The notes beneath the pieces were generated by a model, which saw nothing but the letters and a program-made list of their open reading frames with translations, did no database searches and was not told where the DNA came from. Shown piece after piece: positions 1-6,661 of a stretch of DNA of 29,669 nucleotides. Each line of letters starts with the position of its first letter. Position 1 is the stretch's first letter. Source of the stretch: Curvibacter sp. (GTDB taxonomy: Bacteria; Pseudomonadota; Gammaproteobacteria; Burkholderiales; Burkholderiaceae_C); assembly GCA_003500955.1 (NCBI GenBank), contig DNQP01000253.1, positions 1 to 29,669 of the forward strand, read 5' to 3'. The translations under genes were made by a program, and so were the position numbers.

Positions 1-4
1 GTGA

Positions 5-24
5 CGGCTCGGGGCTCCGAGCCG
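5..24. other. Perfect hairpin at left edge
   Basis: An 8-bp perfect inverted repeat (CGGCTCGG / CCGAGCCG) encloses a GGCT tetraloop. No T-run follows on either strand, so it is not a textbook intrinsic terminator. It could be the 3' end structure of a gene lying left of the window. The rest of 1-118 has no convincing gene. A CATAAT at 91-96 could be a -10 element for the BLUF gene, but no good -35 is visible. Confidence 0.4.
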
Positions 25-118
25 CGGTGCCGGCGGGCTGCGCAAGGCCTTCGATCAGCACAGGGCATGGCTGGCTCCACCGTCTGTCCGCATAATGGCG
101 GCCAAGAAGGAGAAACCC

Positions 119-541
119 ATGCTCGTACAGCTCACCTATGCCAGCCAGGCCACCCAGACCCTGGGGCCGATGGACGTCAAGGACATTCTGCAGAAATCCC
201 AGCGCAACAACGCCGCCGTGGGCGTGACCGGCGCCCTGTGCCTGGCCAACGGCATCTTTCTGCAGCAGCTCGAAGGGGACCGTGACGTGGTCAACCGCGT
301 CTACCTGCGCATCCTCAACGACAGCCGTCATAGCGTGCCCTCCATCCTGGATTTCGGCGAGATTGCCTCGCGCCGCTTCAGCAACTGGAACATGGGCCTG
401 ATCTCCTCGCTGGCCGAGAACCGCCAGATCTTCCTGAAGTACTCGCGCAAGTCGGAGTTTGATCCCTACAGCATGAGCCCGTCCTCGCTGCGCGGCTTCT
501 TCGACGAGATCGTGCAGGGCGGGGTGCGCTGGATCGGCTGA
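119..541 (+). CDS. BLUF domain blue-light sensor, stand-alone
   Basis: A 140-residue protein that is almost entirely one BLUF domain (sensor of blue light using FAD). The key residues are present: Tyr7 (LTYAS), Asn31 (RNN), Gln49 (FLQQLEG), then Trp90 and Met92 in the FSNWNMG segment. These match the Tyr/Asn/Gln/Trp/Met set of short BLUF proteins such as Slr1694. The start at 119 is chosen because AAGGAG at 107-112 lies 6 bases upstream; an in-frame ATG at 95 lacks such a site. No output domain is fused, so it must act through a protein partner, which the sequence does not identify. In this family short BLUF proteins often act on transcription or c-di-GMP proteins. It converges with the next gene, 10 bases apart. 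Confidence 0.93.
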   Translation: MLVQLTYASQATQTLGPMDVKDILQKSQRNNAAVGVTGALCLANGIFLQQLEGDRDVVNRVYLRILNDSRHSVPSILDFGEIASRRFSNWNMGLISSLAENRQIFLKYSRKSEFDPYSMSPSSLRGFFDEIVQGGVRWIG

Positions 542-551
542 GCGTCGCCGC

Positions 552-866
552 TCAGAGCCGTCCGAAACGCGACGCCGCGGCCCCTGGATGGTGGTCGCGG
601 AACAGGGCCGTGAGCCCCATGAGGCAGTTGCGCGCCTGCGCCTCACCGCAATGCGCCGCAATGGCGTTCATGAGTTCAGGGCGCAGGTACCAAAGGCTCT
701 CCAGGTCCTGCGCGTACTCCAGCTGTCGTTGCAGCGCCTCGGCATCGCGGCCCAGGTGCTCTTCAACGGCGCAGCGCATGGCCAGGCGTACCCGCTCGAC
801 CACGGCCCCGGGGGGCTCGGTGTCCTGCGGACCCAGCCGGGCCCAGAAGCTTTGACGCAGACGCAT
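552..866 (-). CDS. Small conserved hypothetical protein
   Basis: A 104-residue, predicted mostly helical, soluble protein with no signal peptide or membrane segment. I do not recognise the family. The composition looks like real coding sequence (a LESLWYLRPELMNAI stretch, then ARNCLMGLTALFRDHHP), unlike the arginine/alanine-rich frames opposite. I use the ATG at 866; an in-frame TTG at 875 is possible, and neither has a strong Shine-Dalgarno sequence. It converges with the BLUF gene and lies downstream of the CoA-transferase operon on the same strand, separated from it by the terminator at 982-1006. It is probably transcribed separately. No function can be assigned. Confidence 0.65.
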   Translation of the reverse strand: MRLRQSFWARLGPQDTEPPGAVVERVRLAMRCAVEEHLGRDAEALQRQLEYAQDLESLWYLRPELMNAIAAHCGEAQARNCLMGLTALFRDHHPGAAASRFGRL

Positions 867-981
867 GGCTCGCAAGAAATGACAGCAAACGGTCTGCCAT
901 GATGGCCATGCCGCGCCGACAGTAAGCCCGCAGAAGCAGGCCGATCACCGGCTATTTCGCCGCGCGCTGCCGCACCAAAAC

Positions 982-1006
982 AAAAGGCCCCGGATGGGGC
1001 CTTTTT
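982..1006 (-). terminator. Intrinsic terminator of scoAB
   Basis: A strong stem (AAAAGGCCCC / GGGGCCTTTT) with a GGAT loop starts 17 bases beyond the scoB stop. Read on the minus strand, it is followed by TTTTGTTTTGG. The T-run on the other side makes it potentially bidirectional. Confidence 0.88.
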
Positions 1007-1023
1007 CATGGGCATCGCGAGGC

Positions 1024-1662
1024 TCAGATCAGCTTCACACCGGTCTTGGACTGGATGAATTCGCGCGTGACGCCCGGCGCCAGCTCCACGAGCTTGAGGC
1101 CTTGCGGCGTGACGTCCATCACGCCCAGGTCGGTGATGATGCGATCGATCACGCCCTTGCCCGTCAGCGGCAGGGTGCACTCGGGAATGATCTTGAAGTC
1201 CTCCGTGCCGTCTTTCTTCTTCGCCACATGCTCCATCAGCACGATGCAGCGCGGCACGCCGGCCACCAGGTCCATGGCGCCGCCCATGCCCTTGACCATC
1301 TTGCCGGGGATCATCCAGTTGGCCAGGTCGCCCTTTTCGCTGACCTGCATGGCACCGAGGATGGACAGATTGATCTTGCCGCCGCGGATCATGGCAAAGC
1401 TCTCGTGGCTGCCGAAGATGCTCGTGCCCTTGATGGTGGTCACGGTCTGCTTGCCGGCGTTGATGAGGTCGGGGTCGACCTCGTCCTCGGTCGGGAAGGG
1501 GCCGATGCCCAGCATGCCGTTCTCGCTCTGCAGCCACACCTCCATGTCGGCGGGCACGAAGTTGGCCACCAGGGTGGGCATGCCGATGCCGAGGTTCACG
1601 TAGTAGCCGTCCTGCAGTTCCTGGGCCGCACGCGCGGCCATCTGGTCTTGGGTCCAGGGCAT
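1024..1662 (-). CDS. scoB: 3-oxoacid CoA-transferase subunit B
   Basis: A 212-residue beta subunit of the two-subunit 3-oxoacid (succinyl-CoA:acetoacetate type) CoA-transferase. It carries the catalytic glutamate in the SENGMLG motif (Glu47), which forms the enzyme-CoA thioester intermediate. The GIGMPTLV and later GGAMDLV glycine-rich segments are typical, and the length equals that of bacterial ScoB/AtoA proteins. It is the second gene of the operon: the stop of scoA lies 10 bases upstream and is part of the sequence TAAGGAG, so the scoA stop codon overlaps the ribosome binding site of scoB. The predicted role is activation of acetoacetate or 3-oxoadipate-like acids with CoA. The exact acid cannot be read from the sequence. 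Subunit assignment is confident. Confidence 0.96.
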   Translation of the reverse strand: MPWTQDQMAARAAQELQDGYYVNLGIGMPTLVANFVPADMEVWLQSENGMLGIGPFPTEDEVDPDLINAGKQTVTTIKGTSIFGSHESFAMIRGGKINLSILGAMQVSEKGDLANWMIPGKMVKGMGGAMDLVAGVPRCIVLMEHVAKKKDGTEDFKIIPECTLPLTGKGVIDRIITDLGVMDVTPQGLKLVELAPGVTREFIQSKTGVKLI

Positions 1663-1672
1663 GTTGTTCTCC

Positions 1673-2374
1673 TTACTTCTTTTCCGTCAGCGTGCGCTTC
1701 TCAATGCGCTTCTCGGGCGTGGCGTTGAGCACGATGCGGTGCACGTAGATGCCCGGCAGGTGCACGTCGTCGGGCGCCAGCTCGCCGGTCTCGACGATCT
1801 TCTCGACTTCGACGATGCAGACCTTGCCGGCCATGGCCGCGGCCGGGTTGAAGTTGCGCGCGGTGAGGTTGAAGCGCAGGTTGCCGGACTTGTCGGCAAT
1901 GTCGGCCTTCACGAGCGCCACGTCGGGCACCAGGGCGCGCTCCATCACATAGGTCTGGCCATCGAACTCGCGCAGCTCCTTGCCCTCGGCCACCACGGTG
2001 CCCACCCCGGTCTTGGTGAAGAAGGCCGGAATGCCGGCGCCGCCGGCGCGCAGCTTCTCGGCCAGGGTGCCCTGGGGCGTGAACTCCAGCTCCAGCTCGC
2101 CGGCCAGGTACTGGCGCTCGAACTCCTTGTTCTCGCCCACATAGCTGGAGATCATCTTCTTGATCTGGCGCGTCTGCAGCAGCTTGCCCAGGCCAAAGTC
2201 GTCGACGCCGGCGTTGTTGGAAATGGCGGTGAGGTTCTTGATGCCGGCTTCGCGCACGGCATCGATCAGGGCCTCGGGGATGCCGCAGAGGCCGAAGCCG
2301 CCGACGGCGATCAACTGGCCGTCGCGCACCACGCCCTGGATGGCGGCAGCCGCACTCGGGTAGACCTTGTTCAC
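1673..2374 (-). CDS. scoA: 3-oxoacid CoA-transferase subunit A
   Basis: A 233-residue alpha subunit of the 3-oxoacid CoA-transferase. The N-terminal [10 protein letters not shown] motif (about residues 25-34) is the CoA-transferase family signature, and the [11 protein letters not shown] segment is typical of ScoA. It starts with GTG at 2374, supported by AAGGAG at 2381-2386, 7 bases away. It forms an operon with scoB and diverges from the PAS-LuxR gene, with 87 bases between. That gap contains the dyad at 2419-2440, so the divergent regulator is the obvious candidate controller. The substrate specificity (succinyl-CoA:acetoacetate versus another 3-oxo acid) is inferred from family resemblance only. 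Confidence 0.96.
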   Translation of the reverse strand: MNKVYPSAAAAIQGVVRDGQLIAVGGFGLCGIPEALIDAVREAGIKNLTAISNNAGVDDFGLGKLLQTRQIKKMISSYVGENKEFERQYLAGELELEFTPQGTLAEKLRAGGAGIPAFFTKTGVGTVVAEGKELREFDGQTYVMERALVPDVALVKADIADKSGNLRFNLTARNFNPAAAMAGKVCIVEVEKIVETGELAPDDVHLPGIYVHRIVLNATPEKRIEKRTLTEKK

Positions 2375-2418
2375 GCTGTTCTCCTTGTCTCAGTATCAGT
2401 TGCAGCAGTTCGTACGAT

Positions 2419-2440
2419 ACTACCTATAAGGATACGTAGT
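2419..2440. promoter_or_regulatory. Dyad operator candidate between scoA and PAS-LuxR gene
   Basis: A 22-bp interrupted palindrome with arms ACTACCTAT and ATACGTAGT (one mismatch) around AAGG. It lies in the AT-rich divergent gap. It ends 6 bases before a TAAAAT (2447-2452) that could be the -10 of the plus-strand gene, so it covers that promoter's -35 zone. The size and symmetry suit a LuxR-type dimer. Binding by the neighbouring regulator is inference. Confidence 0.5.
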
Positions 2441-2461
2441 TATGCCTAAAATACGGCCCCC

Positions 2462-3016
2462 ATGGACATCGACTACCGCCTGGCCTTCGAATACGCCCCC
2501 ATCGGCATGGTGCTCTCGCGCGACCGCATGATCATGGACTGCAACCGCCACGTCTGCGAGATGTTCGGCACCACACGGGAGGCCCTGCTGGGCCAGTCCT
2601 TCCTGCTGCTCTACCCCAGCGCCGACGAGTTCGAACGCATCGGCGCGCGTATCACCAACATCATGGGCCGCCACGGCTCCTATGCCGACGACCGCATCAT
2701 GAAGCGGGTCGACGGCCGTTTCAAGGGCGAGGTCTTCTGGTGCCATGTCACCGGCCGCGCGCTGGACCCTGAACAGCCCCTGGGTGCCGGCATCTGGACT
2801 TTCGAGGACCTGAGCTCGCGCCGCCCGGTCAAGGCCGAGCTCACGGCCCGCGAGCGTGAGGTGGCCGCCCATCTGCTGGAAGGCCAGACCTCCAAGGAGA
2901 TCGGCAAATCCCTGGCGATCAGCTACCGCACGGTGGAGATCTACCGCGCCCGCCTGATGCGCAAGTACAAGGCCAGCACCACGGCCGATCTCGTGCACAA
3001 GCTCACGGTGGGCTGA
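2462..3016 (+). CDS. PAS-LuxR family transcriptional regulator
   Basis: A 184-residue regulator with an N-terminal PAS domain (about 5-115; FEYAPIGMVLSRDRMI opening, G-H-G-x-Y region later) and a C-terminal LuxR/GerE helix-turn-helix (about 125-182; LTAREREVAAHLLEG, SKEIGKSLAISYRTVEIYRA). There is no receiver domain, so it is not a classic response regulator; the PAS domain presumably senses a small ligand or redox state. The PAS lacks the NCRFLQ motif and is not a LOV domain. The start at 2462 is needed to complete the PAS fold, yet no Shine-Dalgarno sequence precedes it. A TAAAAT at 2447-2452 would put the transcript start within a few bases of the ATG, suggesting a leaderless message. It is divergent from scoAB, which it probably controls. 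Confidence 0.9.
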   Translation: MDIDYRLAFEYAPIGMVLSRDRMIMDCNRHVCEMFGTTREALLGQSFLLLYPSADEFERIGARITNIMGRHGSYADDRIMKRVDGRFKGEVFWCHVTGRALDPEQPLGAGIWTFEDLSSRRPVKAELTAREREVAAHLLEGQTSKEIGKSLAISYRTVEIYRARLMRKYKASTTADLVHKLTVG

Positions 3017-3212
3017 TCCGGGGCGCGCCCACGGCCAGGGCTGGCGGCGGCCGCTGGATGCGTACTCTGCAACGTTTCGCCGGTAAATTCAAGGCGACCT
3101 CCCTCGACGTCCTGGGAGAATCTGCACTAGAGTTCAGAGTTGGATTCCGTGGTTGCCTGCAGGCGCAAAAGACCAGACGGAAAAACAAGAGCGAGTCCTT
3201 AGGAGTTTCCGT

Positions 3213-4700
3213 TTGCAGCGTCGTACGGACTGGCTGATCGAGCCTACACCCGGAGTCAATCACCGCCTGGTCTACGGACTGGTCGGTGGTCTGCTCCTGT
3301 GCCTCTGGGGATTCGTCGGCTTCTGGTCCTGGTGGGAGCGCAGCAGCACGCTGGCCGCCAATGAAAAGGTGCTGCGTCAGCTCAACACCGCCGTCCACGA
3401 GCAGACCCGCAACCTCTTCAAGGAGGCGCAGACGGCGCTGACCATCGCCAGCCTCTGGATGGCCGAGCACCCCGGTCAGGACCCGGGCCAGGCGCCAGGC
3501 TTCATCCGCCTGGTCGACAACCTGCGCCAGTCCTCCGACAAGCTCATCGACATCCGCATGGTCACGCGCGACGGCACGCTGCGCTACGTCCCCGACCGCG
3601 GCCAGACGAAGCGCATCAACGTCGCGGACCGTGACTACTTCCAGGCGCAGTTCAACGAAAAGACCCGGGGCCTCTACGTGGCGCAACCGGTCGTCAGCCG
3701 GGTCACGGGCAAGCTGGGCATCCCGATCTCCATCCCGGCGCCGCCTGGCGGCGGCGACGTCGCGGTGCTGTTCGCCGCCATCGAACTGGACCGCCTGGCC
3801 AAGACCTTCGAGGCCGAGCGCATCCAGCCCCACGGCACCATCGCCGTCCTGCGCACCGACGGCGTCTTCATGTTCCGCAGCCCCATGGACGAGACCATCA
3901 TCGGATCCTCGATCGCGCACACCCCGATGTGGCGACAGCACATGGGCGGCTCGCCCAGCGGCTACTACCACTCCGAGCGCAGCCCGGTCGACGGCCGCTC
4001 GCGCGCCGTCGCCTACGCCCGCGTGCAAGACTACCCGCTGGTGGTCGCGGTCACCGCCTCGATCGATGACCTGCTGGCCAGCTGGCGCCTGCACACCGGC
4101 CTGCTGGTGCTGGGCGCCCTGCTGATTTCCTGCCTGTCTGTGCTGCTGGGCTCCATCCTGCTGCGCACCATGGACAAGGAGCAGCAGGCACGGCAGGAGC
4201 TCCAGCGGCTGATGCTGACCGATCCGCTGACCGGCATCGGCAACCGACGCCTGCTGGAGCTGCGGCTCGATGATGAGATCCTGCGCGCCCAGCGCTACCA
4301 CCGCGCGCTCACGGCCGTGTACTTCGACCTGGACCATTTCAAGCAGGTCAACGACGATCACGGGCACGATGTGGGTGACACCACCTTGCGCCTGGTCGCT
4401 GAAAGCCTGACGAAACAGATCAGGCACAGCGACCACGTGGGGCGCCTGGGCGGCGAGGAGTTCGTCGTGCTGCTGACGGAGACCGGCCTGGACGCGGCGG
4501 TCATGCTGGTCGAACGCATGCGCGCCGCCGTGGCCGCCCTGACCATTCCCGGTTTGCCGCGCCCCATCACCATCAGCGCCGGCCTGGCCCAGTGGCGCCC
4601 GGGCGAGAGCGCCGAGGCGCTGCTGCGGCGCGCCGACCAAGCCCTCTACCGCGCCAAGGCCTCCGGACGGGACAGCACCTACGCCGACCTGTCCGCCTGA
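3213..4700 (+). CDS. Membrane diguanylate cyclase, periplasmic Cache sensor plus GGDEF
   Basis: A 495-residue protein. Membrane helix 1 is at about 20-41. A periplasmic dCache-like sensor follows (about 45-290, with the ADRDYFQAQF motif). Membrane helix 2 is at about 293-318, and a GGDEF domain runs from about 335 to the C-terminus (LTDPLTGIGNRR, DLDHFKQVND). The active site is GGEEF (413-417), an active-type variant. RHSD at 404-407 lies five residues before it, matching the RxxD product-inhibition site. It should make c-di-GMP from two GTP in response to an extracytoplasmic ligand. The TTG at 3213 is chosen because AGGAG (3201-3205) sits 7 bases upstream; a frame extension to a TTG at 3153 has no such site. 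It lies two genes upstream of galE-pel, whose PelD needs c-di-GMP. Confidence 0.93.
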   Translation: MQRRTDWLIEPTPGVNHRLVYGLVGGLLLCLWGFVGFWSWWERSSTLAANEKVLRQLNTAVHEQTRNLFKEAQTALTIASLWMAEHPGQDPGQAPGFIRLVDNLRQSSDKLIDIRMVTRDGTLRYVPDRGQTKRINVADRDYFQAQFNEKTRGLYVAQPVVSRVTGKLGIPISIPAPPGGGDVAVLFAAIELDRLAKTFEAERIQPHGTIAVLRTDGVFMFRSPMDETIIGSSIAHTPMWRQHMGGSPSGYYHSERSPVDGRSRAVAYARVQDYPLVVAVTASIDDLLASWRLHTGLLVLGALLISCLSVLLGSILLRTMDKEQQARQELQRLMLTDPLTGIGNRRLLELRLDDEILRAQRYHRALTAVYFDLDHFKQVNDDHGHDVGDTTLRLVAESLTKQIRHSDHVGRLGGEEFVVLLTETGLDAAVMLVERMRAAVAALTIPGLPRPITISAGLAQWRPGESAEALLRRADQALYRAKASGRDSTYADLSA

Positions 4701-4750
4701 ACGCGACACGGCCCGGTCTATCATGGCCGCACCACCCTGAGGAGACCGCC

Positions 4751-5329
4751 ATGAGCCGCTACCCCGTCCCGGAACTCCAGGACCTGCCTGACGACATCCG
4801 CGCCAAGATCCTGGAGGTGCAGGAGAAGGCCGGCTTCGTGCCCCAGGTCTTTCTGGCCCTGGCGCGCCGGCCAGCCGAATGGCGCGCCTTCTTCGCTTAC
4901 CACGACGCGCTCATGCTCAAGGAGGAAGGCAGCCTGAGCAAGGGCGATCGCGAGATGATCGTCACCACCACGAGTGCGGCCAACCAGTGCCTGTACTGTG
5001 TGGTGGCCCACGGCGCCTTGCTGCGCATCTACGAGAAAAAGCCCCTGGTCGCCGACCAGGTGGCGGTGAACTACCGCAAGGCCGACATCACGCCCCGCCA
5101 GCGCGCCATGCTGGACTTTGCGATGAAGGTGTGCCTGCGCTCGCACGAGATCGAGGAGGCCGACTTCGCCCGGCTGCATGCGCACGGTTTTTCCGATGAA
5201 GACATCTGGGACATCGCCGCCATCACGGCCTTCTTCGGCCTGTCCAACCGCATGGCGTCCTTCAGCAACATGATGCCCAACCCCGAGTTCTATCTGATGG
5301 GACGCGTGCCGCGATCACCAAGAAACTGA
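4751..5329 (+). CDS. AhpD-like / carboxymuconolactone decarboxylase family protein
   Basis: A 192-residue helical protein of the AhpD-like (CMD, peroxidase-related) family. The redox motif CLYCVVAH (CxxC followed by His) lies near residues 79-86 in the sequence NQCLYCVVAHGA, which is the active site of AhpD-type alkylhydroperoxidases. The later segment EDIWDIAAITAFFGLSNRM is also characteristic. It is probably a cytoplasmic thiol-dependent peroxidase or related redox enzyme; the substrate is unknown. The start at 4751 is preceded by TGAGGAG, 6 bases away. It follows the diguanylate cyclase by 50 bases on the same strand and may share its transcript, with no obvious functional tie to Pel. The family call is firm and the activity is inferred. 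Confidence 0.9.
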   Translation: MSRYPVPELQDLPDDIRAKILEVQEKAGFVPQVFLALARRPAEWRAFFAYHDALMLKEEGSLSKGDREMIVTTTSAANQCLYCVVAHGALLRIYEKKPLVADQVAVNYRKADITPRQRAMLDFAMKVCLRSHEIEEADFARLHAHGFSDEDIWDIAAITAFFGLSNRMASFSNMMPNPEFYLMGRVPRSPRN

Positions 5330-5409
5330 GTATTTCGTGAAAAAAGTTCAAACACCCCAACAACCCCCGCTCCTAGAATCAGAGCAAACACCAACGTTCA
5401 CCTTTTCCC

Positions 5410-6429
5410 ATGATCTTCGTCACTGGCGGCGCCGGTTACATCGGTAGCCACACCTGCGTTGAGCTGCTACAGGCTGGTCAGGCCGTCACGGTCTACGACA
5501 ACTTCTCCAACAGCAGCCCTGAGTCCATCCGTCGCGTCGAACAGATCACCGGACGTCCGGTCCGCTTGATCCAGGGCGACATTCGCGACGCGGACAAGCT
5601 CGAAGCAGCGCTCCGGGACAGCGGCGCCGGGGCGGTGATCCACTTTGCTGGTCTCAAGGCCGTGGGGGAGTCCGTCGCCGAGCCCCTGCGCTACTACGAC
5701 AACAACGTGGTCGGCACCGTGCGGCTGCTTGAAGCCATGGAGGGCGCGGGGGTGCGCAAGTTGGTCTTCAGCTCCTCCGCCACGGTGTACGGCACGCCTG
5801 AACACCTGCCGCTGACCGAAGACCATCCCCTGTCGGCCACCAATCCCTATGGGCGCACCAAACTCGTGATCGAGGACATGCTGCGAGATCTTCAGCACGG
5901 CGACGCCTCCTGGCACATCGCGATCCTGCGCTATTTCAACCCGATCGGCGCACACGTCAGCGGGCGCATAGGCGAGGATCCCCAGGGCATACCCAACAAC
6001 CTCATGCCCTACGTGAGCCAGGTCGCCGCCGGCCGGCGCGATCGGCTGCAGGTCTGGGGCGACGACTACCCCACGCCCGATGGCACCGGCGTGCGCGACT
6101 TCATCCACGTCGTCGACTTGGCGGAAGGCCATGTGAAGGCGCTGGACTACCTTGAACGCCAGGCAGGCTGCACTGCCTTCAACCTCGGCACCGGCCAAGG
6201 CTACAGCGTGCTGGAACTGGTCCGCGCCTTTGAAAAAGCCAGTGGCCAGTCCGTGCCGTATCAGATCGCAGCGCGCCGCCCCGGCGACGTCGCCGCCTCC
6301 TATGCATCGCCGCAGCGGGCCGCCCGTCTGCTTGGCTGGCAACCGCGGCGCGGCCTGCAGGAAATGTGTGTGGACAGCTGGCGCTGGCAACAGAACAACC
6401 CCGCCGGCTATCGCGCGCCTCCCTCGTAA
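5410..6429 (+). CDS. galE: UDP-hexose / UDP-HexNAc 4-epimerase, probable Pel precursor supplier
   Basis: A 339-residue short-chain epimerase, the same size as E. coli GalE and colinear with it. It has the NAD motif TGGAGYIG (Gly6, 9, 12), SSSATVYG, and the catalytic Tyr147-x3-Lys151 (YGRTK). The gatekeeper that is Tyr299 in E. coli GalE and Cys307 in human GALE is Ser297 here (DVAASYAS). A small residue there lets the enzyme accept N-acetylated sugars. UDP-GlcNAc to UDP-GalNAc conversion is therefore likely, matching the role of the PelX epimerase linked to pel in some pseudomonads. No strong Shine-Dalgarno sequence precedes the ATG. The AT-richer gap upstream (5330-5409) contains TAGAAT at 5374-5379 as a possible -10. 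It is 232 bases from pelA on the same strand. Confidence 0.95.
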   Translation: MIFVTGGAGYIGSHTCVELLQAGQAVTVYDNFSNSSPESIRRVEQITGRPVRLIQGDIRDADKLEAALRDSGAGAVIHFAGLKAVGESVAEPLRYYDNNVVGTVRLLEAMEGAGVRKLVFSSSATVYGTPEHLPLTEDHPLSATNPYGRTKLVIEDMLRDLQHGDASWHIAILRYFNPIGAHVSGRIGEDPQGIPNNLMPYVSQVAAGRRDRLQVWGDDYPTPDGTGVRDFIHVVDLAEGHVKALDYLERQAGCTAFNLGTGQGYSVLELVRAFEKASGQSVPYQIAARRPGDVAASYASPQRAARLLGWQPRRGLQEMCVDSWRWQQNNPAGYRAPPS

Positions 6430-6513
6430 ACCCCGGGTGGTATGGCGAGGGCCAAGCAAAGATGCAGACCTCGCCGCGGCACGTCGGGGAGCTTTATTTT
6501 TCACCTTGTGCGT

Positions 6514-6534
6514 GAACTATGCACTGCATGGTTC
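6514..6534. promoter_or_regulatory. Dyad 1 upstream of pelA
   Basis: A 21-bp palindrome, GAACTATGC-ACT-GCATGGTTC, with 9-bp arms and a single mismatch. It lies just upstream of the likely pel -35 and directly abuts dyad 2. The size fits an operator for a dimeric regulator. Confidence 0.5.
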
Positions 6535-6559
6535 GACAGATTGAACGTATTCTTACAAT
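6533..6559 (+). promoter_or_regulatory. Candidate sigma-70 promoter of the pel operon
   Basis: TACAAT at 6554-6559 is a good -10. TCGACA at 6533-6538 is a near-consensus -35, but the 15-base spacer is short, so help from an activator is plausible. Transcription would start near 6566, leaving a leader of about 96 bases before pelA. The -35 sits at the boundary of dyads 1 and 2. Confidence 0.4.
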
Positions 6560-6564
6560 CTGTC
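6535..6564. promoter_or_regulatory. Dyad 2, perfect inverted repeat over the pel promoter
   Basis: Perfect 9-bp arms GACAGATTG (6535-6543) and CAATCTGTC (6556-6564) around 12 bases. The right arm contains most of the -10 element, so a protein bound here would compete with or position RNA polymerase. There is no T-run, so it is unlikely to be a terminator for galE. Confidence 0.5.
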
Positions 6565-6623
6565 ACTTTTGTGGAACTCTTCGCTCCACCCCGTCGTCCA
6601 TGACGGACTGAACCCCGCCTCCT

Positions 6624-6641
6624 AGGCTGGCCCGCCAGCCT
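6624..6641 (+). other. Hairpin in pelA leader
   Basis: AGGCTGG and CCAGCCT form a 7-bp stem with a CCCG loop, 20 bases before the pelA start. A smaller stem (CCGTC / GACGG) lies at 6591-6606. GGA triplets occur at 6573-6575, 6605-6607 and 6652-6654. The leader therefore could be structured and post-transcriptionally controlled; this is only a sequence impression. Confidence 0.3.
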
Positions 6642-6661
6642 TCTGGGTTCGGGATGCGCCG

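Noticed and set aside
1..285. A 94-codon open frame from the left edge on the plus strand
   Set aside because: It overlaps the BLUF gene in another frame, is rich in Arg/Gly/Ala, and has no family resemblance; the BLUF frame has the ribosome site and motifs.
668..1537. A 289-codon minus-strand frame spanning the end of scoB and the small unknown gene
   Set aside because: It reads through the terminator at 982-1006 in a different frame from both supported genes and has a shadow-like composition.
2462..2810. The PAS domain of the LuxR-type regulator as a second LOV sensor
   Set aside because: It lacks the NCRFLQ motif and the paired asparagines, so no flavin photochemistry is expected.
3003..4724. 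A 573-codon open frame antisense to the diguanylate cyclase
   Set aside because: Its composition (Gln, Ala, Gly, Val, His, Asp repeats) is that of a shadow of GC-rich coding DNA, and the opposite strand encodes a clear Cache-GGDEF protein.
6444..6495. An intrinsic terminator after galE (GGCGAGG / CCTCGCC, later TTTATTTTT)
   Set aside because: The loop is 18 bases and the T-run lies about 18 bases beyond the stem, too far for a normal intrinsic terminator.
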